NCBI GenBank assembly: GCA_030463445.1
Contig: JAQGFW010007548.1
Location: forward strand, 1-25,033
Source: Euplotes aediculatus
Lineage: Eukaryota; Ciliophora; Spirotrichea; Euplotida; Euplotidae
Direction of reading: 5' to 3'
DNA: 25,033 bases
Part shown: piece by piece, positions 1-7,822 of the stretch
How the letters are laid out: each line of letters begins with the position of its first letter
Position numbering within the stretch: position 1 is the first letter of the stretch
Notes under the pieces: generated by a model
What the model was told of the DNA's origin: nothing
The model's input: the letters and a program-made list of their open reading frames with translations, nothing else
Databases searched by the model: none
Translations under genes and position numbers: made by a program

Positions 1-918
1 CTCACTGTTTTCCCGGCACCAACAGCAGTACAGGCAGAGATCCGTAATGCTCCGGGTTACGAGTGGAGCACCTGGGGAATCTGGGATGCCGAGAACCGCA
101 GAAGAGGTGCGGCGCTAACCTATCATGTTGACAAATCCCGCCTGGATACCACGGCTGCTAAAAAAGCCGACAGTCTCTGGGTAAAGATTTACGACGATAA
201 AAATGAACTGATCAGAACCCTCAAGTGGAAAGCTGATTCCGGATACAACCGCAATTATTGGGGCTTTGAGCAGAAAGGTTTCCGTAGGCCTGGTTCACCC
301 AAGCCCCGGCCCAATGCTCCCGAGCCAGGTGGGGAGAATGTGTTCCCCGGTACCTATAAAGTGGTGATGGAACTGGCCGGTGTGAAAGACAGTACGATGC
401 TGACTGTAGTGAGTGATCCCCGGATGGGAGATCGCAAAGATGTGATCCAGGCGCAACGTGCCTTAAGTGATCGGCTACGGAAAAGCAGCAACAAACTGAT
501 TGAGGGAATGGATCGCCTAACTGAAGCGGAGGACCTGACCAAAAAGATGGATGCTCAGTTGAAGGACATGACTGGCAAGGAAGCAGATACCCTGCGTAAA
601 GCGGGTAAAAAAATCCAGGAGGAAATCAAATCCATCCGGGAATTCATCAATGGCAAAACGATTGAGCGCCAGGGTTATGGTCGCCCGCAGCAGCCGCCAA
701 CTCCAATGAGCGTTTTACAGCAGGCCGACCGGTATATTGGAGCCAAGCCGGTAAAACCAGGCGCACAGGAAGAGCAACTGGTGAAAGATGCGGAATTCAA
801 GTTGGGAGAAGCAGTGGACAAAATCAATGCTTTCTTCAATAGCAAATGGCCGGACTACCGGAAGCTGGTGGAAGCCAATCCGGTAAAACTCTTTAAAAAC
901 TATCAGCCGATTCAATAA
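1..918 (+). CDS. C-terminal part of a VPS10/BNR-repeat (sortilin-like) protein, 5' end outside the window
   Basis: The frame is open from base 1 to the stop at 916-918, giving 305 codons, so the gene starts upstream of the window. The visible part resembles the end of large secreted Bacteroidota proteins annotated as VPS10, WD40/YVTN/BNR-repeat or 'glycosyl hydrolase' proteins. It has a beta-rich segment with the motif PGSPKPRPNAPEPGG, then PGTYKVVMEL and a VVSDPR segment, followed by a Lys/Glu-rich helical tail of about 160 residues that may form a coiled coil. The BNR propeller itself would lie upstream and is not visible. Family members are usually exported beta-propeller proteins of unknown or peptidase-like role; any enzyme activity is unproven. 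A bidirectional terminator follows. The family call is from recalled similarity; the partial state is certain. Confidence 0.75.
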   Translation, partial: LTVFPAPTAVQAEIRNAPGYEWSTWGIWDAENRRRGAALTYHVDKSRLDTTAAKKADSLWVKIYDDKNELIRTLKWKADSGYNRNYWGFEQKGFRRPGSPKPRPNAPEPGGENVFPGTYKVVMELAGVKDSTMLTVVSDPRMGDRKDVIQAQRALSDRLRKSSNKLIEGMDRLTEAEDLTKKMDAQLKDMTGKEADTLRKAGKKIQEEIKSIREFINGKTIERQGYGRPQQPPTPMSVLQQADRYIGAKPVKPGAQEEQLVKDAEFKLGEAVDKINAFFNSKWPDYRKLVEANPVKLFKNYQPIQ

Positions 919-938
919 GGAAGGGTTGTACAAAAATC

Positions 939-975
939 AAAGTCCCGTTGGTTCAACACCAGCGGGACTTTTTAT
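939..975. terminator. Bidirectional intrinsic terminator between convergent genes
   Basis: A 13-bp stem (939-951 with 959-971, one G-U pair) closes a 7-base loop. It is followed by a T run on the plus strand and by a T-rich stretch on the minus strand. It lies 20 bp after the VPS10-like gene and about 35 bp beyond the end of the receiver gene, so it can end both transcripts. Confidence 0.8.
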
Positions 976-1006
976 ATAAAAGAAGAGCAAACCAGTGGGT
1001 GGTCCA

Positions 1007-1354
1007 CTATAATCCGAGTTCGTTCAATTGTTGTTGGGTAAAGGGTTTTTCCATTATCCGGAGCCGGGCACGATCTACGTTTTGCGGAATATTCGGGTGG
1101 AAGGCAGAGATCAGATGCAGCTCCAGTTGCGGAAACTTTGCAAGAATCTCGGGTGCGTGCTCCCAGCCGAGTCCATCGGGGAGATTATTATCAAGAAAGA
1201 GTACATCCGGAAGAAGGGATTCCAATTTGGATAAGCCTTCCTGCAGGGTGTTGGCGATGAATACTTCGTATTGTTTTCGGGTGAAATAAATCTTCATCAA
1301 CAAACACAAGTCTTCTTCATCGTCTACGATTAGTATTTTCTTAGCTGAACCCAT
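1007..1354 (-). CDS. Single-domain response regulator (CheY-like receiver)
   Basis: A 115-residue protein that is only a receiver domain. The N-terminal acidic pair is in ILIVDDEED (about residues 8-16), the phospho-acceptor Asp is in LFLDNNLPD, the switch residue is Ser in LISAF (usually Thr or Ser), and the conserved Lys is in EKPF. There is no output domain, so it probably acts by protein-protein contact or as a phosphorelay intermediate. No kinase gene is adjacent on the same strand; the CHASE3 kinase at 3336-4730 and the kinases downstream of rpoN are possible partners. The ATG at 1354 is preceded by an AT-rich leader with no Shine-Dalgarno sequence, as is normal in Bacteroidota. An inverted repeat (1422-1439) lies about 70 bp upstream. 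Confidence 0.88.
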   Translation of the reverse strand: MGSAKKILIVDDEEDLCLLMKIYFTRKQYEVFIANTLQEGLSKLESLLPDVLFLDNNLPDGLGWEHAPEILAKFPQLELHLISAFHPNIPQNVDRARLRIMEKPFTQQQLNELGL

Positions 1355-1421
1355 GATTAAACATCAACAAATAAATTGCCACAATTTTTTGCGCGGGGAA
1401 AGGGGTGAATCCTAATCCCTA

Positions 1422-1439
1422 TGGGGAGCATTTTCCCCA
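1422..1439. repeat. Inverted repeat in the divergent promoter region 1355-1550
   Basis: Arms TGGGGA (1422-1427) and TCCCCA (1434-1439) flank a 6-base centre. It sits between the divergent receiver and YtxH genes, so it could be an operator or part of a leader. A similar G4/C4 dyad occurs at 4740-4756, next to the CHASE3 kinase start. No convincing complete promoter was identified in this interval. Confidence 0.4.
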
Positions 1440-1550
1440 GTGTTTTTCGCCTGAAACGCAGGCTGGGGCTAAAATAGGCAAAGTTTATTCTGGCATGAAG
1501 TTTTGACCATTTTATTCAGATTAAAATTTCAAAACAGTAAACTAGATACC

Positions 1551-1820
1551 ATGACAAACACATCAAAAATTGTATTGGGCGTATTAGGCGCAGCAGCTGC
1601 CGGAGTAGCTATCGGATTATTGATCGCTCCTGAAAAAGGAAAAGATCTCCGTACTAAAATTGCCGACAACGCAAAAAACTGGGCTGATGAACTCGGTTCC
1701 TGGATGAACGATAAAAAATCTGAACTGAATTCAGCAGCCAAAAAAATGACAGCCAAAGCTGAAGAAGTTGCCGAAGAAGCTGGTCAGGAATGGAATCGGA
1801 CCAAGCGCTCTATGAGCTAA
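1551..1820 (+). CDS. YtxH domain-containing small membrane-anchored protein
   Basis: The ATG at 1551 is preferred over an in-frame start at 1503 because residues from 1551 match the family: MTNTSKIVLGVLGAAAAGVA begins with a Gly/Ala-rich membrane segment (about 6-26), followed by LLIAPEKGKDLR, the characteristic YtxH motif. The rest (about 30-89) is a charged amphipathic helix rich in Lys, Glu and Ala. At 89 residues it has normal family length. YtxH proteins are small general-stress proteins of unknown mechanism with an N-terminal anchor and a cytoplasmic or periplasmic helical tail. It is the first gene of a plus-strand trio with a holin-like protein and an unknown protein. A terminator-like hairpin follows, which may lower read-through to the next genes. 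Confidence 0.85.
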   Translation: MTNTSKIVLGVLGAAAAGVAIGLLIAPEKGKDLRTKIADNAKNWADELGSWMNDKKSELNSAAKKMTAKAEEVAEEAGQEWNRTKRSMS

Positions 1821-1830
1821 ATCGGTAGAA

Positions 1831-1866
1831 GTCGCACTGTCTGGTTGGGCGGTGCGACATTTTTTA
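1831..1866 (+). terminator. Intrinsic terminator or attenuator after ytxH-like gene
   Basis: A perfect 7-bp stem (GTCGCAC at 1831-1837 with GTGCGAC at 1852-1858) is followed by ATTTTTT. It lies between the YtxH gene and the next start at 1885, so it can make the first gene more abundant than the two downstream genes. Its position also argues against an in-frame start at 1852 for the next gene. Confidence 0.7.
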
Positions 1867-1884
1867 ATTCCTGAATCAAATGGC

Positions 1885-2247
1885 ATGGACGCATTAAAAA
1901 CAAAAGCGGCTGATTTGCTGGAGCACGGCGGTGAGTTGCTGGATACCTATTATCGCCTCACGGTAGTCAATGCTACTGAAAAAGTGGCGAAAGCCAGTTC
2001 GGTTAGTGTGGTAGCATTGGCAGCTGCCATCTTTGGCCTGATTGTTATCTTTTTCGGCGGTATCGGACTTGCCTGGTGGATCGGGGAAGCAATGAACAAT
2101 ATGAAAGCCGGCTTTTTTATTGTTGCCGGATTTTTTCTATTGGTACTGCTAGCCTTGTTGGTTTTCCGCAAATCGCTCCTTGTTCCGCTGATTCGTAACC
2201 AGATAATACAAGCAATTTATGATAAAGCCGATCAGAAACCACAGTGA
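1885..2247 (+). CDS. Phage-holin-family (Phage_holin_3_6-like) membrane protein
   Basis: The start is taken at ATG 1885 (MDALKTKAADLLEHGGELLD), because the longer frame from 1852 would begin inside the terminator hairpin. The 120-residue protein has an amphipathic N-terminal helix (about 1-38), two membrane segments (about 44-65 and 75-97, the first with FFGGIGLAWWIGE) and a basic C-terminus. This is the layout of the 'phage holin family' small proteins found chromosomally next to YtxH genes in Bacteroidota and other bacteria. The name is from family similarity; no phage genes lie nearby, so a host envelope or stress role is more likely than lysis. Its end overlaps the next gene by 29 bp, implying translational coupling. 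Confidence 0.75.
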   Translation: MDALKTKAADLLEHGGELLDTYYRLTVVNATEKVAKASSVSVVALAAAIFGLIVIFFGGIGLAWWIGEAMNNMKAGFFIVAGFFLLVLLALLVFRKSLLVPLIRNQIIQAIYDKADQKPQ

Positions 2248-2611
2248 TTTGCTGGAAGAAAAAGCGCGGTTAAAAACCCTGCTGATCGTTCAGAAAAATC
2301 AACTCCGGAGCAGTTGGAATGGAATTGAGCAGGAAATAGAGCCGGCCACCAAACTGTTAGGATCCTTAAGTTTATTTGGGTCAAAAAAATCAGATAATCC
2401 GCTATTGAAACTGGGACTGGATCTTGGCATTGATATGGTAATGCGCAAGACCCTGTTTCGTCAGGCAGGATTTCTTACGCGACTGGGCGCACCGATCCTC
2501 GTCCGCAATCTTGTCAGTAATTTGTTTGACAAAAAGGGAGCAGGCTTGCTGGCGGGTTTAAAATCAGTCTTTACAAAAAAAAATAACAGGACTACAGCGT
2601 CAGCTACTTAA
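2219..2611 (+). CDS. Hypothetical protein, third gene of the YtxH/holin-like cluster
   Basis: A 130-residue basic protein that I do not recognise as a named family. The N-terminal third is helical and charged (SDLLEEKARLKTLLIVQKNQ). The middle has a Gly/Leu-rich hydrophobic stretch (NPLLKLGLDLGIDMVMRK) and the C-terminus is rich in Lys and Thr. A weak membrane-associated region around residues 55-110 is possible. The start at 2219 lies 29 bp inside the upstream holin-like gene in another frame, a strong coupling signal. Proteins of this position and size commonly follow YtxH and holin-like genes in Bacteroidota, which suggests a joint role at the membrane. Its stop codon shares the TTAA at 2608-2611 with the stop of the convergent receiver gene. 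Confidence 0.7.
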   Translation: MIKPIRNHSDLLEEKARLKTLLIVQKNQLRSSWNGIEQEIEPATKLLGSLSLFGSKKSDNPLLKLGLDLGIDMVMRKTLFRQAGFLTRLGAPILVRNLVSNLFDKKGAGLLAGLKSVFTKKNNRTTASAT

Positions 2612-3039
2612 GGTATCTGTGCTGTGCTGAACCAATAGGAGCGAATGTCTTCAATGGTTTTAACCAGGTTATCAAAACCAACAGGTTTTACTACATAGGT
2701 ATTTGCTCCCAGTTCGTAACAACGATTGATTTCGTTTTCGTTTTTAGTAGTTGTAAACACAATAACAGGGATCTTCTTAAAACGGGGATCCTCTTTTATT
2801 TCTTTTAAAACCTCACGACCGTCTTTTTTAGGCATATTAAGGTCGAGCAGTATGAATCCGGGTAAGGGATGTTCAGCATTATTCTCCGTCGCGTTCAGGT
2901 TCCGCAAGTATTCAAGCAGCTCCACGCCATTCTCCACAAATTCCAGTTTCCCTTTGAATCCGTTTTCAGCGAAAGCGGTTTCAAGCAGGAAGCGGTCATC
3001 CGCATCATCTTCTGCTACCAGGATATAAATATTATTCAT
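2608..3039 (-). CDS. Rcp1-like single-domain response regulator
   Basis: A 143-residue receiver protein of the kind that partners phytochrome-type kinases. Acidic residues are in LVAEDDADD, the phospho-acceptor Asp in FILLDLNMPKKDG, the Thr switch in VIVFTTTKNENEI and the Lys in VVKPVGF. The KKDGREVL loop and the extended acidic insert after the second helix (NATENNAEHP) are typical of this subgroup. There is no output domain. It lies downstream of the CHASE3 kinase and the DUF1328 gene on the same strand; that kinase has the ASHDLQEP box typical of kinases that use such receivers, so they are likely a pair (inference). A hairpin terminator separates it from DUF1328, so a promoter of its own or partial read-through is likely. 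Its stop overlaps the plus-strand gene at TTAA. Confidence 0.88.
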   Translation of the reverse strand: MNNIYILVAEDDADDRFLLETAFAENGFKGKLEFVENGVELLEYLRNLNATENNAEHPLPGFILLDLNMPKKDGREVLKEIKEDPRFKKIPVIVFTTTKNENEINRCYELGANTYVVKPVGFDNLVKTIEDIRSYWFSTAQIP

Positions 3040-3058
3040 ATCAAATGAAGGTACAACT

Positions 3059-3083
3059 AAAGGGCAGTTTTGAGCTGCCCTTC
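3059..3083 (-). terminator. Hairpin after DUF1328 gene, upstream of receiver gene
   Basis: An 8-9 bp stem (AAGGGCAG with CTGCCCTT) closes a short T-rich loop. On the minus strand it is followed by only a weak T stretch (TTTAGTTG), so it may be a partial terminator that tunes expression of the receiver gene, which starts 20 bp beyond it. Confidence 0.55.
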
Positions 3084-3097
3084 TGAAAATTTTACCA

Positions 3098-3262
3098 TTA
3101 CCCTTTCTTTAACATCCCTGAAATGAGGGATATCAGAAAAAGGACAATAAAGATATAGAACAGGATTTTTGCGATGCTTGCTGCTCCTGCGGCAATACCG
3201 CCGAATCCGAACAGGGCGGCAATAAGTGCCACTACGAGGAAAATGACTGTGTAACGTAACAT
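3098..3262 (-). CDS. DUF1328 family small membrane protein (YtjA-like)
   Basis: A 54-residue peptide beginning [20 protein letters not shown] and continuing [15 protein letters not shown]. It has two hydrophobic helices (about 3-22 and 32-50) joined by a Gly/Ala segment, and ends in LKKG. This matches DUF1328/YtjA, a widespread small inner-membrane protein of unknown function often linked to stress responses. It is 73 bp downstream of the CHASE3 kinase gene on the same strand and 58 bp before the receiver gene. The placement between a sensor and its likely receiver suggests it belongs to the same stress regulon. Confidence 0.85.
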   Translation of the reverse strand: MLRYTVIFLVVALIAALFGFGGIAAGAASIAKILFYIFIVLFLISLISGMLKKG

Positions 3263-3335
3263 GATAATATGTTTTAGGTGATGAAATAAGTCGATACCTA
3301 TTATTTTAAATTATCATGCCACCCGTCGGGTAAAA

Positions 3336-4730
3336 TTAATCCTTGGGAAAGTACATGGTGAAGGCGGCTCCCTTGTTTACCAGGGCATGAGCATCAATGA
3401 TTCCATTATGATTGGCCATTACCCGCTGGCAGATAGCCAGTCCAATCCCTTTTCCGGATCGTTCTTCCTGGGTATGCAAACGGCGGAAGAGCTGGAATAC
3501 TTTTTCCTTGAATTCGTTTTCAAAACCAATCCCGTTATCCTGTATGGTAATGGCATGGTAGTGCTTTTGAAGAGTAGGCAAGCTCTTGATTCCTATGTCT
3601 TTAACATCTACTTCCTGGTGGGAGATACTGATTACCGGCGCTTTACCTTCCTTATTATAGGTTAGCGCATTATCCAGCAGCGCATGAAACATTTTTTTGA
3701 CCTGGGCGGGATAAATTTCCAGATCGGGCATATCGCCAAGGGAGATGGTAGCCTGTAATTCCTGAATTCTCGGTTGTTCTGCGGCAACTACTTCCTCCCA
3801 AAGTTTTTTGATGGAAACCGGTACTGCTTCTTCCTCCCATTCCAGCAAATTCATATAAGTGGAGATGTCTTCCAGCATGCCCTGCAGGCGTTTGCCGGAG
3901 GCATCGATGCGTTCCAGGATCATCTGGCCTTCTGCATCCAGATTGTCTTTTTGCCGGATACGCAGCCGGTCTGTAAACGTCCGGATCTTCCGAACAGGTT
4001 CCTGTAAATCATGGGAGGCGGCAAAGGCAAGCTGGGTAAGCTCATCATTGCTTTGTTTCAGGGAAAGAAGTTGTTCCTGTAATTGCTGCTGGAACCGGAA
4101 CCGGTCGAGCATGGCTTTTACCAGGAGGATAAAAAATCCCAGGAATATAAAACCAACAATAGCAGCAGCAGTACGAAAACTGCGGGAGGTAAGGCGTTGA
4201 AAGCGTTCTTTCTGCTCAAAACGTTTTTTTAGCAGAGCCGTTTCATCAGCTTCCATCAGATTCAGGTTCTCGTGAAAACTGGCCATCAAATCGCGGCCCT
4301 TGGCAACCCGCTGCAGAATGGCCTTGTGGGAGGAATCATTCTCCATGGAAAATTCCACAGATTCCAGTAACTGTAACCTCATCTTAAGGGTACTGCGGAT
4401 CATTGCCAACCTGTTCTCCTGGAGCTGGTTATCTGAAACCAGGGTAGCCAGCTCTCCTAAAATCTGATTGTATTGATTGCGGACCGAATCCATCGAAACC
4501 GCATAAGAGCTATCCCGGGTGATTACAAATCCACGCATGGAAGTCTCTGCGCCCGAAATCAAATCACTCAGGCTTTTCAGTTGACCAATTACTCTATAGG
4601 TATGCTCCACCTGGTTGGAATAACGGATCATTGAGTTCATCCGCTGAAAACTCAGGAGGCTGAAAATCACCATTCCGATAAGGGTAGTGGTGAAACCAAT
4701 CATCAAATACAGGAAAATATTCCGCTTCAT
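3336..4730 (-). CDS. CHASE3-domain membrane sensor histidine kinase
   Basis: A 464-residue kinase. The first membrane segment is about residues 7-27. It is followed by a periplasmic four-helix CHASE3 sensor (about 35-178, including SGAETSMRGFVITRD), a second membrane segment (about 187-206), a short coiled coil, and HisKA with the phospho-acceptor His240 in AASHDLQEPVRK. The HATPase_c domain shows the N box (FHALLDNALTYN), G1 (DNGIGF), F box (FQLFRRLH) and G2 (GKGIGLAI). It is expected to autophosphorylate and pass phosphate to a stand-alone receiver, probably the Rcp1-like protein encoded two genes downstream. The kinase core is closely related in sequence to that at 7822-9792. A 6-bp-stem hairpin lies just upstream of its start codon. 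Confidence 0.92.
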   Translation of the reverse strand: MKRNIFLYLMIGFTTTLIGMVIFSLLSFQRMNSMIRYSNQVEHTYRVIGQLKSLSDLISGAETSMRGFVITRDSSYAVSMDSVRNQYNQILGELATLVSDNQLQENRLAMIRSTLKMRLQLLESVEFSMENDSSHKAILQRVAKGRDLMASFHENLNLMEADETALLKKRFEQKERFQRLTSRSFRTAAAIVGFIFLGFFILLVKAMLDRFRFQQQLQEQLLSLKQSNDELTQLAFAASHDLQEPVRKIRTFTDRLRIRQKDNLDAEGQMILERIDASGKRLQGMLEDISTYMNLLEWEEEAVPVSIKKLWEEVVAAEQPRIQELQATISLGDMPDLEIYPAQVKKMFHALLDNALTYNKEGKAPVISISHQEVDVKDIGIKSLPTLQKHYHAITIQDNGIGFENEFKEKVFQLFRRLHTQEERSGKGIGLAICQRVMANHNGIIDAHALVNKGAAFTMYFPKD

Positions 4731-4739
4731 ATTTATTTA

Positions 4740-4756
4740 TTCCCCATTACGGGGAA
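4740..4756. promoter_or_regulatory. Hairpin in the leader of the CHASE3 kinase gene
   Basis: Arms TTCCCC (4740-4745) and GGGGAA (4751-4756) flank ATTAC, a perfect 6-bp stem ending 9 bases before the kinase ATG at 4730. In the minus-strand mRNA it would sit at the ribosome entry site, so it could act on translation, or the dyad could bind a regulator. The remaining interval to rpoN (4757-4925) is AT-rich and should hold divergent promoters. On the minus strand TAAATTTG (4815-4808) fits the -7 element of Bacteroidota promoters, but I see no matching -33 element. Confidence 0.4.
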
Positions 4757-4925
4757 AATTGGCTACAATGATTTAAGTTTGAATTCCACACCTATCTTTT
4801 CTGACAACAAATTTAAAAGTTTAAGTTTCTCTTAATCAGGTTGTTAGAAAATATATTTCGAATCTATAGAACCCATTGAATTCTGGCTTTTGGATTGATT
4901 CTATATACCTGTTAAACTATTGTTT

Positions 4926-6335
4926 ATGATCAGTCAGAATCAATCACAGCAGCAGACTCAAAAGATATTACCGCAGCAGATTCAATTATTGAACCTGTTT
5001 CAGTACAACAGCCAGGAGTTATTATTACATATCCGTCAGGAACTGGAGCAAAATCCTTACCTGGAGGAAGTGGCCGAACACATGCAGGAAGGGGCATCAG
5101 AAGAATACAATCGCGATGCGGAGGCAGATTATAAAGACTGGGAAGAATTTGCGGATAACGATGTACCGGATTATAAAATGGAGTACGCTAATTATTTTAA
5201 TGAATCAGATATGCCCGAGCGTCCGCTTGCGGCACATGCAGACTTCCGGGAAGCCGCAAAGCGTCAGCTGGATTTGTTCAACCTCAATGACCGTGAAACG
5301 GCCATCGGGAATTACCTGATTGATTGCCTGGAAGATACCGGACTGCTGGAAAAAGATATGGAGACTATTGCAGATGATTTCTCTTTTTCTCAGTTCCTGA
5401 CCACTCCGGAGGAAATTGAATCCGTGCTGGTTCATATTCACCAGCTGGAACCTGTTGGCATCGGTGCCAGGTCGATCGGGGAGAGCTGGATGCTACAGCT
5501 GAAAGCAAGAAAGCTGAAGAACCTGATGGAGCGGAAGGCGATTGAGCTGCTGGAGAAACACTATGAAGATTTCAAGAATCGCCGTTTTGAAAAACTGATG
5601 GATAAGCTGGAACTGGAAGAAACAGAATTCCGCGAGCTGATAGTTTTTCTGAGTAAAATGCCCATGCGTCCGGTTGCGAGTGATGTACATTCTTTAAGTC
5701 CGAAGAATAATATTGTACCGGATGTTGAAATCAGCGTCAACGGTGATGACTATACGATAACAGTATGTGGTATCCATAGCGAACAATTTCGACTGAGTGA
5801 CAGTCTGCAGGAAAGCATGGACCAGACAAAAGACAAGGCAGCACTGCAATACCTGCGTTCCAAAATGCAGTCTGCGAACTGGTTGCTGTATGCCATTCGG
5901 CAGCGGAATGAAAGTATTATGAAAATAACGAAAGCCATTTTGCAGATGCAGCAGGCCTATTTCATGGAAGGAGATGTAAACAAACTGCAACCAATGGTGC
6001 TGAAACATATTGCGGATAAAGTAGGATTGGATATTTCAACAGTATCCAGATTGACATCTAACAAATATGCACAAACGCCATTTGGAACCATTCACTTAAA
6101 AGAGTTGTTTACAGAAGGTATTGAAAACAAGGAAGGAGAAGTGATCAGCAACCGGGTAATCCGGCATGCGCTGGAGGAAGTGATTGAGCGGGAAGACAAA
6201 AAAAATCCCTATACAGATCAGCAACTGGTAGGCATATTGATGAACAGGGGATACAAAGTAGCCAGGAGAACGGTGGCTAAATACCGTGATCTCCTGCATA
6301 TTCCGGTAGCACAGGTACGCGCCATTTGGGCTTAA
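4926..6335 (+). CDS. rpoN: RNA polymerase sigma-54 factor
   Basis: Start chosen at ATG 4926 rather than TTG 4920; this gives 469 residues, normal for the family. Region I, the activator-interacting segment, is clear at residues 1-45: Gln/Leu-rich, with QQTQKILPQQIQLLNLFQ and EQNPYLEE. An acidic region II follows (about 46-95), then the core-binding domain (about 100-290) and the DNA-binding domain with a helix-turn-helix around HIADKVGLDISTVSRLTSNK. The RpoN box ARRTVAKYRD (446-455) contacts the -24 promoter element. Sigma-54 directs polymerase to -24/-12 promoters and needs an AAA+ activator. Such an activator gene follows 20 bp downstream, with two kinases after it, so the four genes look like one transcription unit. 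Confidence 0.97.
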   Translation: MISQNQSQQQTQKILPQQIQLLNLFQYNSQELLLHIRQELEQNPYLEEVAEHMQEGASEEYNRDAEADYKDWEEFADNDVPDYKMEYANYFNESDMPERPLAAHADFREAAKRQLDLFNLNDRETAIGNYLIDCLEDTGLLEKDMETIADDFSFSQFLTTPEEIESVLVHIHQLEPVGIGARSIGESWMLQLKARKLKNLMERKAIELLEKHYEDFKNRRFEKLMDKLELEETEFRELIVFLSKMPMRPVASDVHSLSPKNNIVPDVEISVNGDDYTITVCGIHSEQFRLSDSLQESMDQTKDKAALQYLRSKMQSANWLLYAIRQRNESIMKITKAILQMQQAYFMEGDVNKLQPMVLKHIADKVGLDISTVSRLTSNKYAQTPFGTIHLKELFTEGIENKEGEVISNRVIRHALEEVIEREDKKNPYTDQQLVGILMNRGYKVARRTVAKYRDLLHIPVAQVRAIWA

Positions 6336-6355
6336 AATAAAAACTACAACAGACC

Positions 6356-7822
6356 ATGCAGAAAATTTTGGTAATTGATGATGATCGGGACATGTGCCTG
6401 CTGCTGAACCGCTTTCTAACGAAACGCGGCTTTCAGGTGGCAGAGCATTACAATGGCAGAAAGGCATTAGAACATATCAGCTCAGACAAACCCGACTTAA
6501 TTCTCTGTGATTTCCGGCTGGAAGACATGGACGGCAAGCAGGTATTGATCAAAACCAGGGAAATGTATCCCGATATGCCCTTCATTATTATTACCGGCTA
6601 TAGTGATGTAAAGATGGCGGTGGAAATCTTAAAGCTGGGCGCGTACGATTATGTTACCAAACCCGTTTTTCCGGATGAGATTCTGGTAACCATTAAAAAG
6701 GCACTGGAAAAAGAAAGTTATCAGCAGCCGGTGGAAGCGGCAACCCCGGCAGCGCCTGCAATTCGAAAGCCTAAGCCGGTTGAATCCGATGACAAATACA
6801 TTTTCGGAAAAACACCGGAAATGCTGAATATCCTCAAACAGATTGAACTGGTAGCACCCACGAATTACAGTGTGATCATTTATGGAGAGAGTGGAAGTGG
6901 GAAGGAAGCCATCGCGCAGAAAATTCATGCACAAAGCAGCCGGCGTAACCAGCCCTTTATTGCGATCGACTGCGGAGCCCTATCAAGGGAACTGGCCGGT
7001 AGTGAATTATTTGGTCATGAGAAAGGATCCTTTACCGGTGCCCTGAATCAGAAAATAGGAAGTATGGAACTCGCCAATGGGGGAACCATATTTCTGGATG
7101 AAATTGCGAACCTGCCCTATGATATCCAGGTAGCGCTGTTGCGGGTGGTACAGGAAAGAAAAATCCGCCGGGTAGGTGGAAATAAAGACATTGAGCTGGA
7201 CCTGCGCATTATCGTGGCCAGTAATGAAAAGTTGTGGGATGCGGCCCGTAATGGCAAGTTCCGGGAAGACCTCTATCATCGTTTCAATGAGTTCTCCATC
7301 AACCTGCCGCCTTTGCGGGAGAGAGCGGAAGACATTCTCTTATATGCCCGGCATTTTCTGGCAGCCACCAATAGGGAACTGGGTAAACAGATCGCTGATT
7401 TTTCTCCTGAAGTGCAGCAGGTCTTCAACAGTTATCCCTGGTTTGGAAACCTGCGCGAACTAAAAAACGTTGTCAAAAGAGCGGCACTCTTAACCGATGG
7501 ACAGGCAGTTGGTTTACAGTCGCTGCCCTTCGAAATAATCTATCACCAGAAGCTGTCAGCGGAAACAAGTCCGGCTCCGGCAGTAACTGGTGCAGCCCCT
7601 ATACCTGCTCCGGCACCCACTGAAAACCCGATTATACCTTCGGCTCCCTCATTTCATGAAAACAGTCTGAAAGCAGTGAGTATTGATGCGGAATATGAAA
7701 TGATTGTGGAAGCATTGAAGCAATCCAATTTCAACAAAACCAAAGCTGCCAAACTGCTGAATATTGATCGCAAAACGCTTTATAACAAAATGAAGCAGTA
7801 TCAGCAATTCAATAATCTGTAA
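6356..7822 (+). CDS. NtrC-family sigma-54-dependent response regulator
   Basis: A 488-residue activator. The receiver domain (1-120) has acidic residues 8-10, phospho-acceptor Asp52, Thr80 and Lys102. The AAA+ domain has Walker A GESGSGKE (177-184), the sigma-54 contact loop GSFTGA (224-229, a variant of GAFTGA keeping the key Phe and Thr), Walker B TIFLDE (244-249) and arginine-finger region LYHRF. An Ala/Pro-rich linker (about 402-440) leads to a Fis-type helix-turn-helix (NFNKTKAAKLLNIDRKTLYNK). It should bind upstream activating sites and remodel sigma-54 holoenzyme when phosphorylated. It lies 20 bp after rpoN, and its TAA overlaps the ATG of the next kinase (TAATG), implying coupled translation and a functional pair. 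Confidence 0.95.
   Translation: MQKILVIDDDRDMCLLLNRFLTKRGFQVAEHYNGRKALEHISSDKPDLILCDFRLEDMDGKQVLIKTREMYPDMPFIIITGYSDVKMAVEILKLGAYDYVTKPVFPDEILVTIKKALEKESYQQPVEAATPAAPAIRKPKPVESDDKYIFGKTPEMLNILKQIELVAPTNYSVIIYGESGSGKEAIAQKIHAQSSRRNQPFIAIDCGALSRELAGSELFGHEKGSFTGALNQKIGSMELANGGTIFLDEIANLPYDIQVALLRVVQERKIRRVGGNKDIELDLRIIVASNEKLWDAARNGKFREDLYHRFNEFSINLPPLRERAEDILLYARHFLAATNRELGKQIADFSPEVQQVFNSYPWFGNLRELKNVVKRAALLTDGQAVGLQSLPFEIIYHQKLSAETSPAPAVTGAAPIPAPAPTENPIIPSAPSFHENSLKAVSIDAEYEMIVEALKQSNFNKTKAAKLLNIDRKTLYNKMKQYQQFNNL

Noticed and set aside
1491-1506. TGGCATG-4-TTTGA as sigma-54 promoter for the YtxH gene
   Set aside because: The -12 GC is missing and the spacing is off by one.
1885-2247. Holin-like gene as part of a prophage
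   Set aside because: No integrase, capsid, lysin or att repeats nearby; its neighbours are YtxH and signalling genes, so it is a host membrane protein.
4920-4925. TTG start for rpoN
   Set aside because: ATG at 4926 lies two codons later and fits the family N-terminus; the TTG gains only two residues.
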